Shown here: positions 27,301 through 34,806 of the stretch, one piece after another
How positions within the stretch are numbered: the stretch's first letter is position 1
Layout of the letters: every line of letters begins with the position of its first letter
Source of the DNA: Chitinophaga sp. Cy-1792
GTDB lineage: Bacteria > Bacteroidota > Bacteroidia > Chitinophagales > Chitinophagaceae
NCBI RefSeq assembly: GCF_011752935.1
Contig: NZ_VWWO01000002.1
Span: 1,054,001 to 1,118,000 of the forward strand
Direction: 5' to 3'
Length of the DNA stretch: 64,000 nt
The notes under the pieces: generated by a model
Database searches by the model: none
Seen by the model: only the letters and a program-made list of their open reading frames with translations
Told to the model about the DNA's origin: nothing
Program-made: the position numbers and the translations under genes

Positions 27301-28471
27301 GAACTTCGGTAATGGTAACACCGCATCATACACCAATGCCAATCAATTCGCTGTTAATTATACCAAAGACTCCACCTGGCAGATTGCCCTGGCAACTACC
27401 AGCAACATGGGCTGTATCAGTGATACCTTCAAACAGACAGTTACCGTATATCCGTTACCGGTAGCCGGATTTACCAGTCCGCAGAAAGTATGTATGCCGG
27501 ATGGTACTGCTGCCTTCACCAATAATTCTACGTTGAAAGGTAATGGTAACCTCAGCTACGCCTGGAACTTCGGCGAAGCCGGCGGGACATCTTCGGATAA
27601 GGATCCTGTCTATCATTATAAAAACTTCGGCCCGGTAAACGTATCCCTCACCGCTACTTCTGATATGGGTTGTGCCAACAGCATAACGCAGCTGTTCAGC
27701 GGGTTCTTCGGACAACCACAGGCTGCCTTTGCAGTTGCTCCCGATACTTTATGTCAGGGTACGGATAATGTTTTCACAGATAAGAGTACCGACAATACCA
27801 GCAATATAACTTCCTGGAGCTGGCAGTTTGGCGATGGTACTACCTCTTCTACCCAAAACCCGACGAAAAAATATACGGACCCCGGAGAATATGGTGTACA
27901 GCTGCTGGTAGAAAATGCGGCCGGTTGTAAATCCGCACCATTCAACAGCACGGTGATCGTATACCTGCAACCGGTGATAGATGCAGGGCCTTCGTTTACA
28001 GTTACCCAGGGTACGCTGATCCATTTTCAGCCTACGGCCAATGACTCTGTGAACCTGCTGTTCCGCTGGGAGCCGGCAGCTGATTTTCCAAACCCTAACA
28101 GCTTCGCGCCACAGCTGGTAGCCATGAAAGATGGAGAATATACGCTCACGGCTATAGGAAAACATAACTGCTCTGCCTCCGATAAGCTAATCGTGAAAGT
28201 GCTCAAGCCGGTGACACCACCAACTGCATTCTCACCAAACGGCGATGGTATCAACGATACCTGGATCATTAAAAACCTGAGCGACTATCCCGGTGCTACC
28301 GTAGAGGTGTTTAACCGCTATGGTGCAAAAGTATTCTCCAGTAACGGCTATAATACGCCATGGGATGGTACTTCCAAAGGTGGAATGCTGCCGCTGGGAA
28401 CATATTACTATGTCATCCGGCTGAAGAATGGATTCCAGCCGCTGACAGGCTATGTGGCGATTCTGAAATAA
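24338..28471 (+). CDS. IgGFc-binding-like and PKD-repeat surface protein with T9SS type B end, 1377 aa
   Basis: The start is the ATG at 24338 or the one two codons later (24344); a signal peptide ends near KSQAQ. Residues about 38-500 form an IgGFc-binding-protein-like domain (GKEFWVGYGLHQ, IPANTVIASDLI, YAHIYATASSGATMLMPV, FSGSSRTAIGCG) clearly related to the one inside the giant protein upstream. Five PKD-like repeats follow (for example WNFGDAAATPA and WSWQFGDGTTSS), then a gliding-motility type C-terminal domain (PPTAFSPNGDGINDTWIIKN, then PWDGTSKGG and LPLGTYYYVIRLK), the T9SS type B signal. It is probably displayed on the surface together with the product of 15055. Confidence 0.92.
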   Translation: MHMKQIIYLIHRTIASCGRPWLVLLLLVLQFVAIKSQAQNLSNKGKEFWVGYGLHQYMEPGQANDQQMVLYLSADKPANVTVSYGPTYSKTYSIPANTVIASDLIQKAGVNDARLYSPPPAFGGTGGEGTFVNKAIHIVSDVPIVAYAHIYATASSGATMLMPVETWGYSYISVNSQQYYGNNCFSYMFAIAKENNTVIEITPAVPTRNGRLPGVPFTVTLNKGELYQLVGQLDGGPNSSKGYELTGTTIKSVANANGECFPIAVFSGSSRTAIGCGTNGSSGDNDIQQVFGYETWGKRYLTAPTAVDNNPMGRQNNIYKIVVKDPAANVYKNGVLFPKTALLRNSYYEYVSNTGDYIESDKPVLVAQYMSSAGSCNNTGGLGDPEMVYISPIEQAINSAGFYRNTMWGITVNYLALVLPKDGLKSLLVDGSNTMDYVYDHPNRAGFSIAIKRWGATTGQSRVTCDSAFVGTVYGLGSVESYAYNVGTLVNNLNAVGAIHNQYDTSKTQNDFTCTNTPVELSILMAYQPTKMVWKLSTLAGVMTPAADVTDLAPVTKGQVMVKGIPYYKYTLPGTYTFNTPGSYDITVLSTHPSIENCNNTERVGYTIEVKNTPGKKLTIDYSGCTLDTITLRGDTSIADNKKHRWYWTYPGNVKDSGQTVYKLFPAGTSNVKLLAISGDGCLADTAFDITAYPKPTASFSADVTALCAGGNVKFTDNSTFNGSKPIGQWYYSYGNTTLKDSTGLPLSQPFNTPGTTTVKHVVKVSEQCVSDTVTTQVSVYAIPVAAFSSPTACIAADGIVQFTGTPTISDNTVITTHAWNFGDAAATPANPNTAAVQSPAHTYGSAGTYTIRYSVTTDKGCTKDSVLTTKFKFKPKLSFAALTPVCQNITGTLKIDKAAVLNGVTGTGVYKGAGVDAAGNLTPANATVGTNTIWYVFNTTDGCADSISSSIVINPKPLASFAALPACLGAAVTVSPANQPGVASYNWNFGNGNTASYTNANQFAVNYTKDSTWQIALATTSNMGCISDTFKQTVTVYPLPVAGFTSPQKVCMPDGTAAFTNNSTLKGNGNLSYAWNFGEAGGTSSDKDPVYHYKNFGPVNVSLTATSDMGCANSITQLFSGFFGQPQAAFAVAPDTLCQGTDNVFTDKSTDNTSNITSWSWQFGDGTTSSTQNPTKKYTDPGEYGVQLLVENAAGCKSAPFNSTVIVYLQPVIDAGPSFTVTQGTLIHFQPTANDSVNLLFRWEPAADFPNPNSFAPQLVAMKDGEYTLTAIGKHNCSASDKLIVKVLKPVTPPTAFSPNGDGINDTWIIKNLSDYPGATVEVFNRYGAKVFSSNGYNTPWDGTSKGGMLPLGTYYYVIRLKNGFQPLTGYVAILK

Positions 28472-28499
28472 CACACTAACACTAATAAATACTGAGTAA

Positions 28500-29504
28500 A
28501 TGAGAAAGAATTTTGCTGTATTGTTCATGCTGTTAAGCGCCATCTTTGCCGGTAACCGGCTGATGGCGCAGACAGACCCGCACTTCTCCCAATACTACGT
28601 ATATCCCTCCTGGTTAAACCCGGCATTGACAGGTGCGTTTGATGGCGACTACCGCATAGCGGCCATCTATCGTACACAATGGGGAAATATCAGTCCGTTC
28701 AAAACTTATGGTATTGCTGCTGAAGTGCCTACCAATAAAAGTATCAACCTGGGTGCCAGTGTGCTTAACCAGGCTGCCGGCGATGCGGGATACAATTATA
28801 CCACCGGCTATATCAGCGCAGCCTATACCGGTGTTAAGCTGGATGCCAGCCACTATCATCAGCTGACCTTCGGGTTGCAGGCAGGCTTCATGCAACGTAA
28901 GTTTGATCCTTCCAAGTTCAGCTACGGCGAACAATGGAACCCCATCACAGGCTATAACCCTTCTAATCCATATACAGACGGCGTTTCCCGTACCAGCGCA
29001 GGTTCTTTTGATGCCGGCGCCGGTGTGCTCTACTATGACGGCACACCCGGAAAAGCCTACAATATCTACGGTGGCGTATCTGTAATGCACCTCACCAAAC
29101 CTACAGATCAGTTCAGCGCCAACGGCGACGCACATATTCCCATGCGCTTTACGGCACATGCAGGTGTGAAGCTCAATATTGACGACCGTTTCTCCGTAAC
29201 ACCAAACGTATTGTACCTGCAGCAGGGATCGGCATCTGAGAAGATGCTGGGCGCCTATGCACAGTATAACGCAGCACTGGAAACAGATGTTCTGCTGGGC
29301 CTGAACTATCGTATACAGGATGCTTTTACTACGCATGTTGGTTTCCTGCACAAGAATATGATGCTGGGGGTGAGCTATGATATCAATACTTCTGATCTGT
29401 CGAAGATGGCCAGGGGTTCCAACAGCTTTGAAATCTCCCTCACCTTCATCGGAAGAAAGAAAGTACGTACACCGGGAGTAGATTTTGTTTGTCCACGATT
29501 GTAA
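28500..29504 (+). CDS. PorP/SprF family outer-membrane protein, first copy
   Basis: A signal peptide (1-24, ending RLMAQ) is followed by DPHFSQYYVYPSWLNPALTG, the hallmark PorP/SprF start, and a run of amphipathic strands typical of a barrel of about 330 residues (SKFSYGEQWNP; GVSYDINTSDL). SprF-like proteins are needed to bring SprB-like type B substrates to the surface and hold them there. The position directly after two type B substrate genes supports a dedicated role for them. Confidence 0.93.
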   Translation: MRKNFAVLFMLLSAIFAGNRLMAQTDPHFSQYYVYPSWLNPALTGAFDGDYRIAAIYRTQWGNISPFKTYGIAAEVPTNKSINLGASVLNQAAGDAGYNYTTGYISAAYTGVKLDASHYHQLTFGLQAGFMQRKFDPSKFSYGEQWNPITGYNPSNPYTDGVSRTSAGSFDAGAGVLYYDGTPGKAYNIYGGVSVMHLTKPTDQFSANGDAHIPMRFTAHAGVKLNIDDRFSVTPNVLYLQQGSASEKMLGAYAQYNAALETDVLLGLNYRIQDAFTTHVGFLHKNMMLGVSYDINTSDLSKMARGSNSFEISLTFIGRKKVRTPGVDFVCPRL

Positions 29505-29516
29505 TCAGCCTTAATC

Positions 29517-31517
29517 ATGAAGAAAATAATTTTTACTACTGCAACAGCCCTGTTAATGGCCATCACGGCCCAGGCGCAGCTGGCATATAATTATCTGCGT
29601 GCTGCGGATGATTATTATAAAAAGAATGACTATAACTCTGCGGCTACCTATTACGAGAAATACCTCTCTGTAAAAGGAAAGGCTATCCGTAAGGAGTCCT
29701 ACAAACCATATGTGGCCGTATCTGCGACGGCAGTAAAACCTGCGGCCAATAAGGTGAGCAATGAACAGGAAGCTACCTTTCGGCTGGCAGAGAGTTACAG
29801 GCTACTGCACAATTACGAAAGGGCAACGCCTTATTACGCCAGCGTAATGGAAACCAGCCTGGAAAGTTATCCGCTGTCTGCCTACTATTACGCCGTTTCA
29901 TTAAGGGCGCTGGGCAAGTATGAACTGGCCGGACAGGTATTTCGCCAGTTCCTGGAGAGATATAAAGCAGATGATAACTTCACCACATCTGCCAACAGGG
30001 AAGTGGCCAACCTGGATTTTATTATTAAAGAGAATAATAGAAAAGACCTGCATCTTTTTAAGATGATCAAAGCGCCTGCCGACCTGAACACTACCGGCGC
30101 CAGCTATGCACCGCTGTGGCTGACTTCAGGAACGCTGCTGTTTACCTCCACCAGGCCTCTGGAAAGCGCACATAACGGCACTTATATTAACCGCATCTAT
30201 ACGGCAGACTATGAAGCCGGAGAAACGAAAAATATCCAGCTCTTTAAACTGGAACAACCAGGAGATATACATCAGGGTACTACGGCTATCTCTCCCGATG
30301 GACAAAAACTATATCTCACCCGCTGGCACATCGATCATGGGCAAAAAATCGCTGCTATCTGGGTATCAGAAAAAAATAATGATACCTGGAGCGCACCGGT
30401 TGAGTTAGATAGTATGGTAAACATACCCGGCGCAAACGCCCAGCAGCCCTTCGTTACCGGAGACGGGAAATACCTGCTGTTTTCCAGTGACAGGCCCGGT
30501 GGTTACGGCGCTTTCGATTTATGGTATGCTACCCTCGATGCCAGTGGTAAACCCGTTGCTGTCGCCAATATGGGGGAGACAATCAATACCGCAGCCAATG
30601 AACAGGCGCCTTTCTACCACAGTACCACCGGCACGCTGGTGTTTTCTTCCGATGGGAGAGTAGGGATGGGCGGATATGATTTCTTCAGCAGCAAAGGCAC
30701 ACCCGGTAACTGGAAAGCTCCGGTGAATATGGGTGCTCCGGTGAACTCCGTAAAAGATGATATCTATTTCGGCAGCAGAAGCAATAACCGTAATCTCCTC
30801 GATGATGTGCTGATAGGAACAGACAGGGATGCGGCCTGTTGCCTGGAATTGTTCTTCCTGCATAAAGACCGTGCACCGCGTCAGTTAAGTGGTTCCGTGG
30901 TTTCCTGCGATGGCGGACAACCTGTGCCAGGAGCTACCGTCGTTATCAGGGATGCGGCGCATACGGTGCTGGCCACCTTAACTACCGGCAGCGATGGCCG
31001 CTATGCCTTTACATTACCGGAATATCAGCCACTGGATATGCAGGCTAACGCTACCGGCTATACGGAAGGTAACGGGCAGGTACAAACGCCGGAAGATCCG
31101 GATGTGGAAACCGCTGTAAATCCTGTGATCTGCATGACGCCACTGGTGACGCCACCTGCGGCTGTTGTAATGGATAACGTATACTACGATTTCGATAAGG
31201 CTTCGTTGCAGGAAGCATCGTTTGCATCGCTGGATAAACTGGTGCAGATGCTGAAGGAACATGCCACCATGGAGATAGAGCTGGGGGCACATACAGATAG
31301 CAAGGGTAGTGATAGGCACAACCAGCGCCTCTCTGAAGCACGTGCCAGGAGCGTAGTGGATTACCTGGTCAGCAAAGGTATTGACCCTGCAAGGCTTACC
31401 TGGAAAGGCTTTGGTGCCAGTCAGCCAGTGGCGCCAAACACTCTGTCTGACGGCAGCGATAATCCGGAAGGACGCCAGCTCAACAGGAGAACCACCTTTA
31501 CGGTGCTGAAGCAATAA
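29517..31517 (+). CDS. PorE-like protein: TPR, PD40 propeller, regulatory-like domain, OmpA end
   Basis: Domains in order: signal peptide (1-21); TPR-type helices (about 22-180, DDYYKKNDYNSAATYYEKYL); a PD40/WD40-like propeller (about 190-440, with AISPDGQKLYLTRW, YLLFSSDRPGGYGAFDLWYA and GTLVFSSDGRVGMGGYDFF); a carboxypeptidase-regulatory-like domain (about 455-540, VPGATVVIRD); and an OmpA peptidoglycan-binding domain (about 555-666, IELGAHTDSKGSDRHNQRLS, with the final NRRTTF). This order and the 666-residue length match PorE, the T9SS part that links the Por complex to peptidoglycan. Unlike PorE it has no lipobox: the signal ends AQAQ. It lies between two PorP genes. Confidence 0.92.
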   Translation: MKKIIFTTATALLMAITAQAQLAYNYLRAADDYYKKNDYNSAATYYEKYLSVKGKAIRKESYKPYVAVSATAVKPAANKVSNEQEATFRLAESYRLLHNYERATPYYASVMETSLESYPLSAYYYAVSLRALGKYELAGQVFRQFLERYKADDNFTTSANREVANLDFIIKENNRKDLHLFKMIKAPADLNTTGASYAPLWLTSGTLLFTSTRPLESAHNGTYINRIYTADYEAGETKNIQLFKLEQPGDIHQGTTAISPDGQKLYLTRWHIDHGQKIAAIWVSEKNNDTWSAPVELDSMVNIPGANAQQPFVTGDGKYLLFSSDRPGGYGAFDLWYATLDASGKPVAVANMGETINTAANEQAPFYHSTTGTLVFSSDGRVGMGGYDFFSSKGTPGNWKAPVNMGAPVNSVKDDIYFGSRSNNRNLLDDVLIGTDRDAACCLELFFLHKDRAPRQLSGSVVSCDGGQPVPGATVVIRDAAHTVLATLTTGSDGRYAFTLPEYQPLDMQANATGYTEGNGQVQTPEDPDVETAVNPVICMTPLVTPPAAVVMDNVYYDFDKASLQEASFASLDKLVQMLKEHATMEIELGAHTDSKGSDRHNQRLSEARARSVVDYLVSKGIDPARLTWKGFGASQPVAPNTLSDGSDNPEGRQLNRRTTFTVLKQ

Positions 31518-31541
31518 CCCATCACCTAAATCTAAAGTCAC

Positions 31542-32570
31542 ATGAAAAAGATTGTGTTTACAGGCATGCTGCTATTGAGTATGGTTGTTGTGTCTGCACA
31601 GCAGCTGCCCCACTACACGCAGTATATCATGAACCCTTTTATTATCAATCCTGCACTGGCAGGCATTGAAAATTACTGGGATCTGCGACTGAGCCACCGG
31701 CATCAATGGGCAGGCCTCAACGGCGCCCCCGTGACTACTTATATGACTATTCAGGGCCCGCTGCGTAAGTCGGACTATGCACAGGCATCGCCTACCGGCT
31801 TCGATCCGGAAGGAGAGAACCCCCGTGGCCGTGGCTACTGGCAGGATTATACCACCCCGCCACCACATCCCGGCGCCGGACTTACCATCCTCAACGACCA
31901 GGCTGGCCCTATCAACCGCTTTTCCATCACCGGTGCCTATGCACATCATATCAACCTGTCGCCACGCACCAGTATCAGCGCCGGTATAGGACTGGGTATG
32001 CAGCAGATATCCATCGATACCAGGAAAGTAGAATTCTATGATCCGAATGATCCGGTACTCGGTACCTCAGGGATTATCAACCGCTGGCGCCCGGATGTAA
32101 GTTTCGGGCTGTGGCTCTATTCCGCCGATTTCTTCATCGGCGCTGCTGCGCAGAACATCGTGCCGCAGAAAGTAGGCTTCACCAACGGTAAGGTGGCCGG
32201 GGATTCTGTCTACGGCGGAAAACTGATACCTCACCTGTTTATGACTACCGGCTACCGGTTATGGATAAACGATGACCTGACCGTACTGCCATCGGTAATG
32301 GTGCGGATGATTACTGCCGCACCAATCAGCTTTGATGTCAATGCCCGCTTTATGTACCGCGACCGCTTCTGGTTCGGGGCATCCTACAGGATACAGGATG
32401 GCGTGGCCGGTATGTTTGGGGTAAATATCAATTCCCTGATCAATATCGGTTATTCCTATGATTACTCAACATCCTCGCTGAATACCGTCAGTAAAGGATC
32501 TCATGAGATTATGATCGGATTTTTACTGGGAAATAAGTATGGAGATACCTGCCCCAGAAATGTATGGTAA
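31542..32570 (+). CDS. PorP/SprF family outer-membrane protein, second copy
   Basis: A signal peptide (1-20, ending VVSAQ) and QLPHYTQYIMNPFIINPALAG mark a PorP/SprF protein. It differs from the copy at 28500 by an insert rich in Gly, Pro and Arg (about residues 75-110, PEGENPRGRGYWQDYTTPPP). Two PorP copies flanking one PorE-like gene, beside two type B substrates, may mean one PorP per substrate; this is inference. It starts 24 bases after the PorE-like gene. Confidence 0.93.
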   Translation: MKKIVFTGMLLLSMVVVSAQQLPHYTQYIMNPFIINPALAGIENYWDLRLSHRHQWAGLNGAPVTTYMTIQGPLRKSDYAQASPTGFDPEGENPRGRGYWQDYTTPPPHPGAGLTILNDQAGPINRFSITGAYAHHINLSPRTSISAGIGLGMQQISIDTRKVEFYDPNDPVLGTSGIINRWRPDVSFGLWLYSADFFIGAAAQNIVPQKVGFTNGKVAGDSVYGGKLIPHLFMTTGYRLWINDDLTVLPSVMVRMITAAPISFDVNARFMYRDRFWFGASYRIQDGVAGMFGVNINSLINIGYSYDYSTSSLNTVSKGSHEIMIGFLLGNKYGDTCPRNVW

Positions 32571-32626
32571 GAGAATTTAATCAACCAATAAACAAATCAA
32601 ATCAAACAAAAAACAAAAGATCAATT

Positions 32627-33208
32627 ATGAAAAAGTTCAAAAACTTTATGCCCTATGCCCTGCTGCTGTCTGCTATCCTGTTTGTTGTTGCCTGTGGCAA
32701 AGATGGTGCTGTAGGTCCTGCCGGCCCTGCCGGAGCAGATGGTAAAACCGGTGCACAGGGTCCTGCCGGATCTCAAGGTAGTAAAGGTGATACCGGAACT
32801 GCAAATGTTATCTATTCTGCATGGCTCGATCAGGCTTTTGCACCATTTACAGATACCGCAGCAAATGGTCGTGTAGATACCACCGGCTGGTACTCCGTAA
32901 TTCAGGCATCCAGACTCACAGCAGCCATGCTGGGTAAATGCGATGTACATGTATACATGAACGTGAATACACCTACCCAACCGGTAATTGTATCACTTCC
33001 AAATTACGACTACTTCAATATTGGCTTCGACCTGCGTGTAGGCGGCATCGTTATGCAGTCCAGCATCAAGGCAAGCACTTTCACCTACCAGGGTGAAAAA
33101 GTATTGCAGTACCGTTACATCATTATCCCTGGTGCAGTTGCAGCCCGTGGTGCCATCGACTGGAATAATTATGAACAGGCTAAAGCCTACCTCAAACTTG
33201 TGGACTAA
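32627..33208 (+). CDS. Collagen-like lipoprotein, 193 aa
   Basis: The frame is open from 32564, but the ATG at 32627 gives a clear lipoprotein signal (lipobox VVAC, Cys23). Immediately after the cysteine come 12 Gly-X-Y triplets (residues about 24-59, for example GPAGPAGADGKTGAQGPAG), the pattern of short bacterial collagen-like stalks. A beta-rich head of about 130 residues follows (WYSVIQASRLTAAML; FDLRVGGIVMQSSIK). A trimeric surface spike is likely. It is the last gene before a strong terminator and so the tail of the SusC/T9SS operon. Confidence 0.88.
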   Translation: MKKFKNFMPYALLLSAILFVVACGKDGAVGPAGPAGADGKTGAQGPAGSQGSKGDTGTANVIYSAWLDQAFAPFTDTAANGRVDTTGWYSVIQASRLTAAMLGKCDVHVYMNVNTPTQPVIVSLPNYDYFNIGFDLRVGGIVMQSSIKASTFTYQGEKVLQYRYIIIPGAVAARGAIDWNNYEQAKAYLKLVD

Positions 33209-33233
33209 ACAACAAATAACATCTTGAAACAAA

Positions 33234-33264
33234 GGTCCCTCTTTCCAGGGGGACCAGCATTTTT
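33234..33264 (+). terminator. Intrinsic terminator ending the SusC/T9SS operon
   Basis: A stem GGTCCCTC / GGGGGACC (one G-T pair, loop TTTCCA, 33234-33255) is followed within five bases by a run of five T residues. It lies 26 bases after the stop at 33208 and separates the long operon from the next sigma gene. Confidence 0.7.
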
Positions 33265-33306
33265 CCCGACAATTATTTTGAAAAGTTTAAAGCTTGTTAA
33301 TGGTGT

Positions 33307-33891
33307 ATGGAGAAATATAATCACCTTTCGGATCAGGAGTTAGTCCGAATGTATCTCGCAGGCAATAACCCGGCCTTTACTGCTTTGGTGCTAAGACATA
33401 AAGACAGGATCTTTACTACTATTGTACTGCTGGTTCGCGACAAAGCGCTCGCGGAAGACTTTTTTCAGGAGGTATTCATTAAGATTATCAATGCCCTGAA
33501 ATCCGGACAGTATACGGAAAACAACCGTTTTTGTCCATGGGTGATTCGTATCGCCCACAATTTTTGTATCAGCCATTTTCGTAAGGCTGAAACCCGCAAC
33601 AAGATCTTTATCCGCTTTAACGATGCAATCGGTGATAGTAGTCACTATACCGACTTTGGCCCCGAGCAGAAGCTGATAAACACAGAGCGTTACCGCGAAA
33701 TAGAAGAGATGCTGGACCGGCTGCCCGCCTCTCAGCGGGAGGCGCTGATACTGCGTTACTATGCCGGGCTCAATTACAGGGAAATGGCACAAACAGTAGG
33801 TATTAGCATTAATACCGCGTTGGGTCGTGTCCGTTATGCCCTCATGAACATCAGGAAACAAATGGCTACCGAAGAAGTAGCCGTATGCTAA
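33307..33891 (+). CDS. ECF-type sigma-70 factor, 194 aa, without FecR
   Basis: Sigma region 2 (about 20-90: LAEDFFQEVFIKIINALKSG, then WVIRIAHNFCISHFRKAE) and region 4 (about 135-185: LPASQREALILRYYAGLNYR and a helix-turn-helix at ISINTALGRVRYAL) are clear. The form of region 2, with RHKDRIFTTI, differs from the FecR-linked factors in this window and resembles a conserved stand-alone Bacteroidota group that, from memory, includes SigP, the T9SS regulator linked to PorX. That link is inference. No anti-sigma gene is adjacent; the T9SS operon ends 98 bases upstream. Confidence 0.9.
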   Translation: MEKYNHLSDQELVRMYLAGNNPAFTALVLRHKDRIFTTIVLLVRDKALAEDFFQEVFIKIINALKSGQYTENNRFCPWVIRIAHNFCISHFRKAETRNKIFIRFNDAIGDSSHYTDFGPEQKLINTERYREIEEMLDRLPASQREALILRYYAGLNYREMAQTVGISINTALGRVRYALMNIRKQMATEEVAVC

Positions 33892-34031
33892 GAGAAAATT
33901 ATCTGTCAGGATGATTGGCTGATATATAAACAGGGGATTAACTAAAGAGGTGTAGATTGCTTTTTAGTTGGTCCCCTTTGTTACTTGATAACCTCCTCAC
34001 GATAGCTTATATTACGGCAAATTACACCGTA

Positions 34032-34730
34032 TTGAAGCCTGTATTATTATCATTGCTCTTGTTGATGGCCAGCCGCCATGCCAGCGCCCAGATGGATTTT
34101 GCCGTAGTGGCAGATAAAGATGGTTATGTCAATGTCAGACAGCGGCCAGGTGCAGATAAACCTGTAAAAGATAAACTGTACAATGGTGATGTGGTATTTG
34201 TAATGGGAGGCGAAGGTAATAGCGATTGGTGGGAAATAGACTATTCCCGTAAAAAAGATGATAACGGTAACGGCTATGTGCATAAATCGAGATTGAAAAT
34301 GATTGCCGGTATGCCCGCAGGTAAGGCTACCTATAAAAGTCTGGACAGCCTTGTGTTACAGCTGGGGAATATTAAAGTGGTGATAGTAAGAATACCCTTT
34401 GTGGCAGCTCGGCATAAACTGCATTATAGTAATCAGCGGCAGCTGGACAGGATCGATGGGCTGGACTTTTGGGGTACTGATGGTGGCCTTCCCCAGACAG
34501 CTTACAAAGCTATTACCATTATCACTGGAAAGAAGGAATATAAATTGCCGGCAGCGGCATTGCAGTCTTTATTTAATCCCAGTCTGCATATGGTAGCCAT
34601 TCATGAAGATGCGGCAGCTGAGCGCCTGTATGTAAGTTCCTATAACTCCGATGGAGCCGGTGGTTATACCGTGCTGTGGTGTATAGAACATGGAAAATAC
34701 CTTTTCCGGCGGGCTTTTTATGGGTTTTAG
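34032..34730 (+). CDS. Secreted SH3-domain protein
   Basis: The frame is open from a TTG at 33957, but a TTG at 34032 gives a clean signal peptide (MKPVLLSLLLLMASRHASAQ), so I prefer it; no ATG fits. An SH3b domain covers about residues 22-85 (DGYVNVRQRPGAD, then GDVVFVMGGEGNSDWWEI and GYVHKSRL). Such domains often bind cell-wall peptides. The C-terminal ~150 residues are not recognised. The product is likely periplasmic. Confidence 0.72.
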   Translation: MKPVLLSLLLLMASRHASAQMDFAVVADKDGYVNVRQRPGADKPVKDKLYNGDVVFVMGGEGNSDWWEIDYSRKKDDNGNGYVHKSRLKMIAGMPAGKATYKSLDSLVLQLGNIKVVIVRIPFVAARHKLHYSNQRQLDRIDGLDFWGTDGGLPQTAYKAITIITGKKEYKLPAAALQSLFNPSLHMVAIHEDAAAERLYVSSYNSDGAGGYTVLWCIEHGKYLFRRAFYGF

Positions 34731-34773
34731 GGAGATGATCAACACGTATGCTTTCATAATTCCAAAGATTTTC

Positions 34774-34791
34774 GCATCTTGATGCTTTTTT
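34774..34791 (+). terminator. Short hairpin plus T-run after the SH3 gene
   Basis: GCAT-CTTG-ATGC followed by six T residues. The stem is short (4 bp), so this is a weak terminator at best; it lies 16 bases before dctA. Confidence 0.3.
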
Positions 34792-34806
34792 CATACTGTA
34801 TCAACC

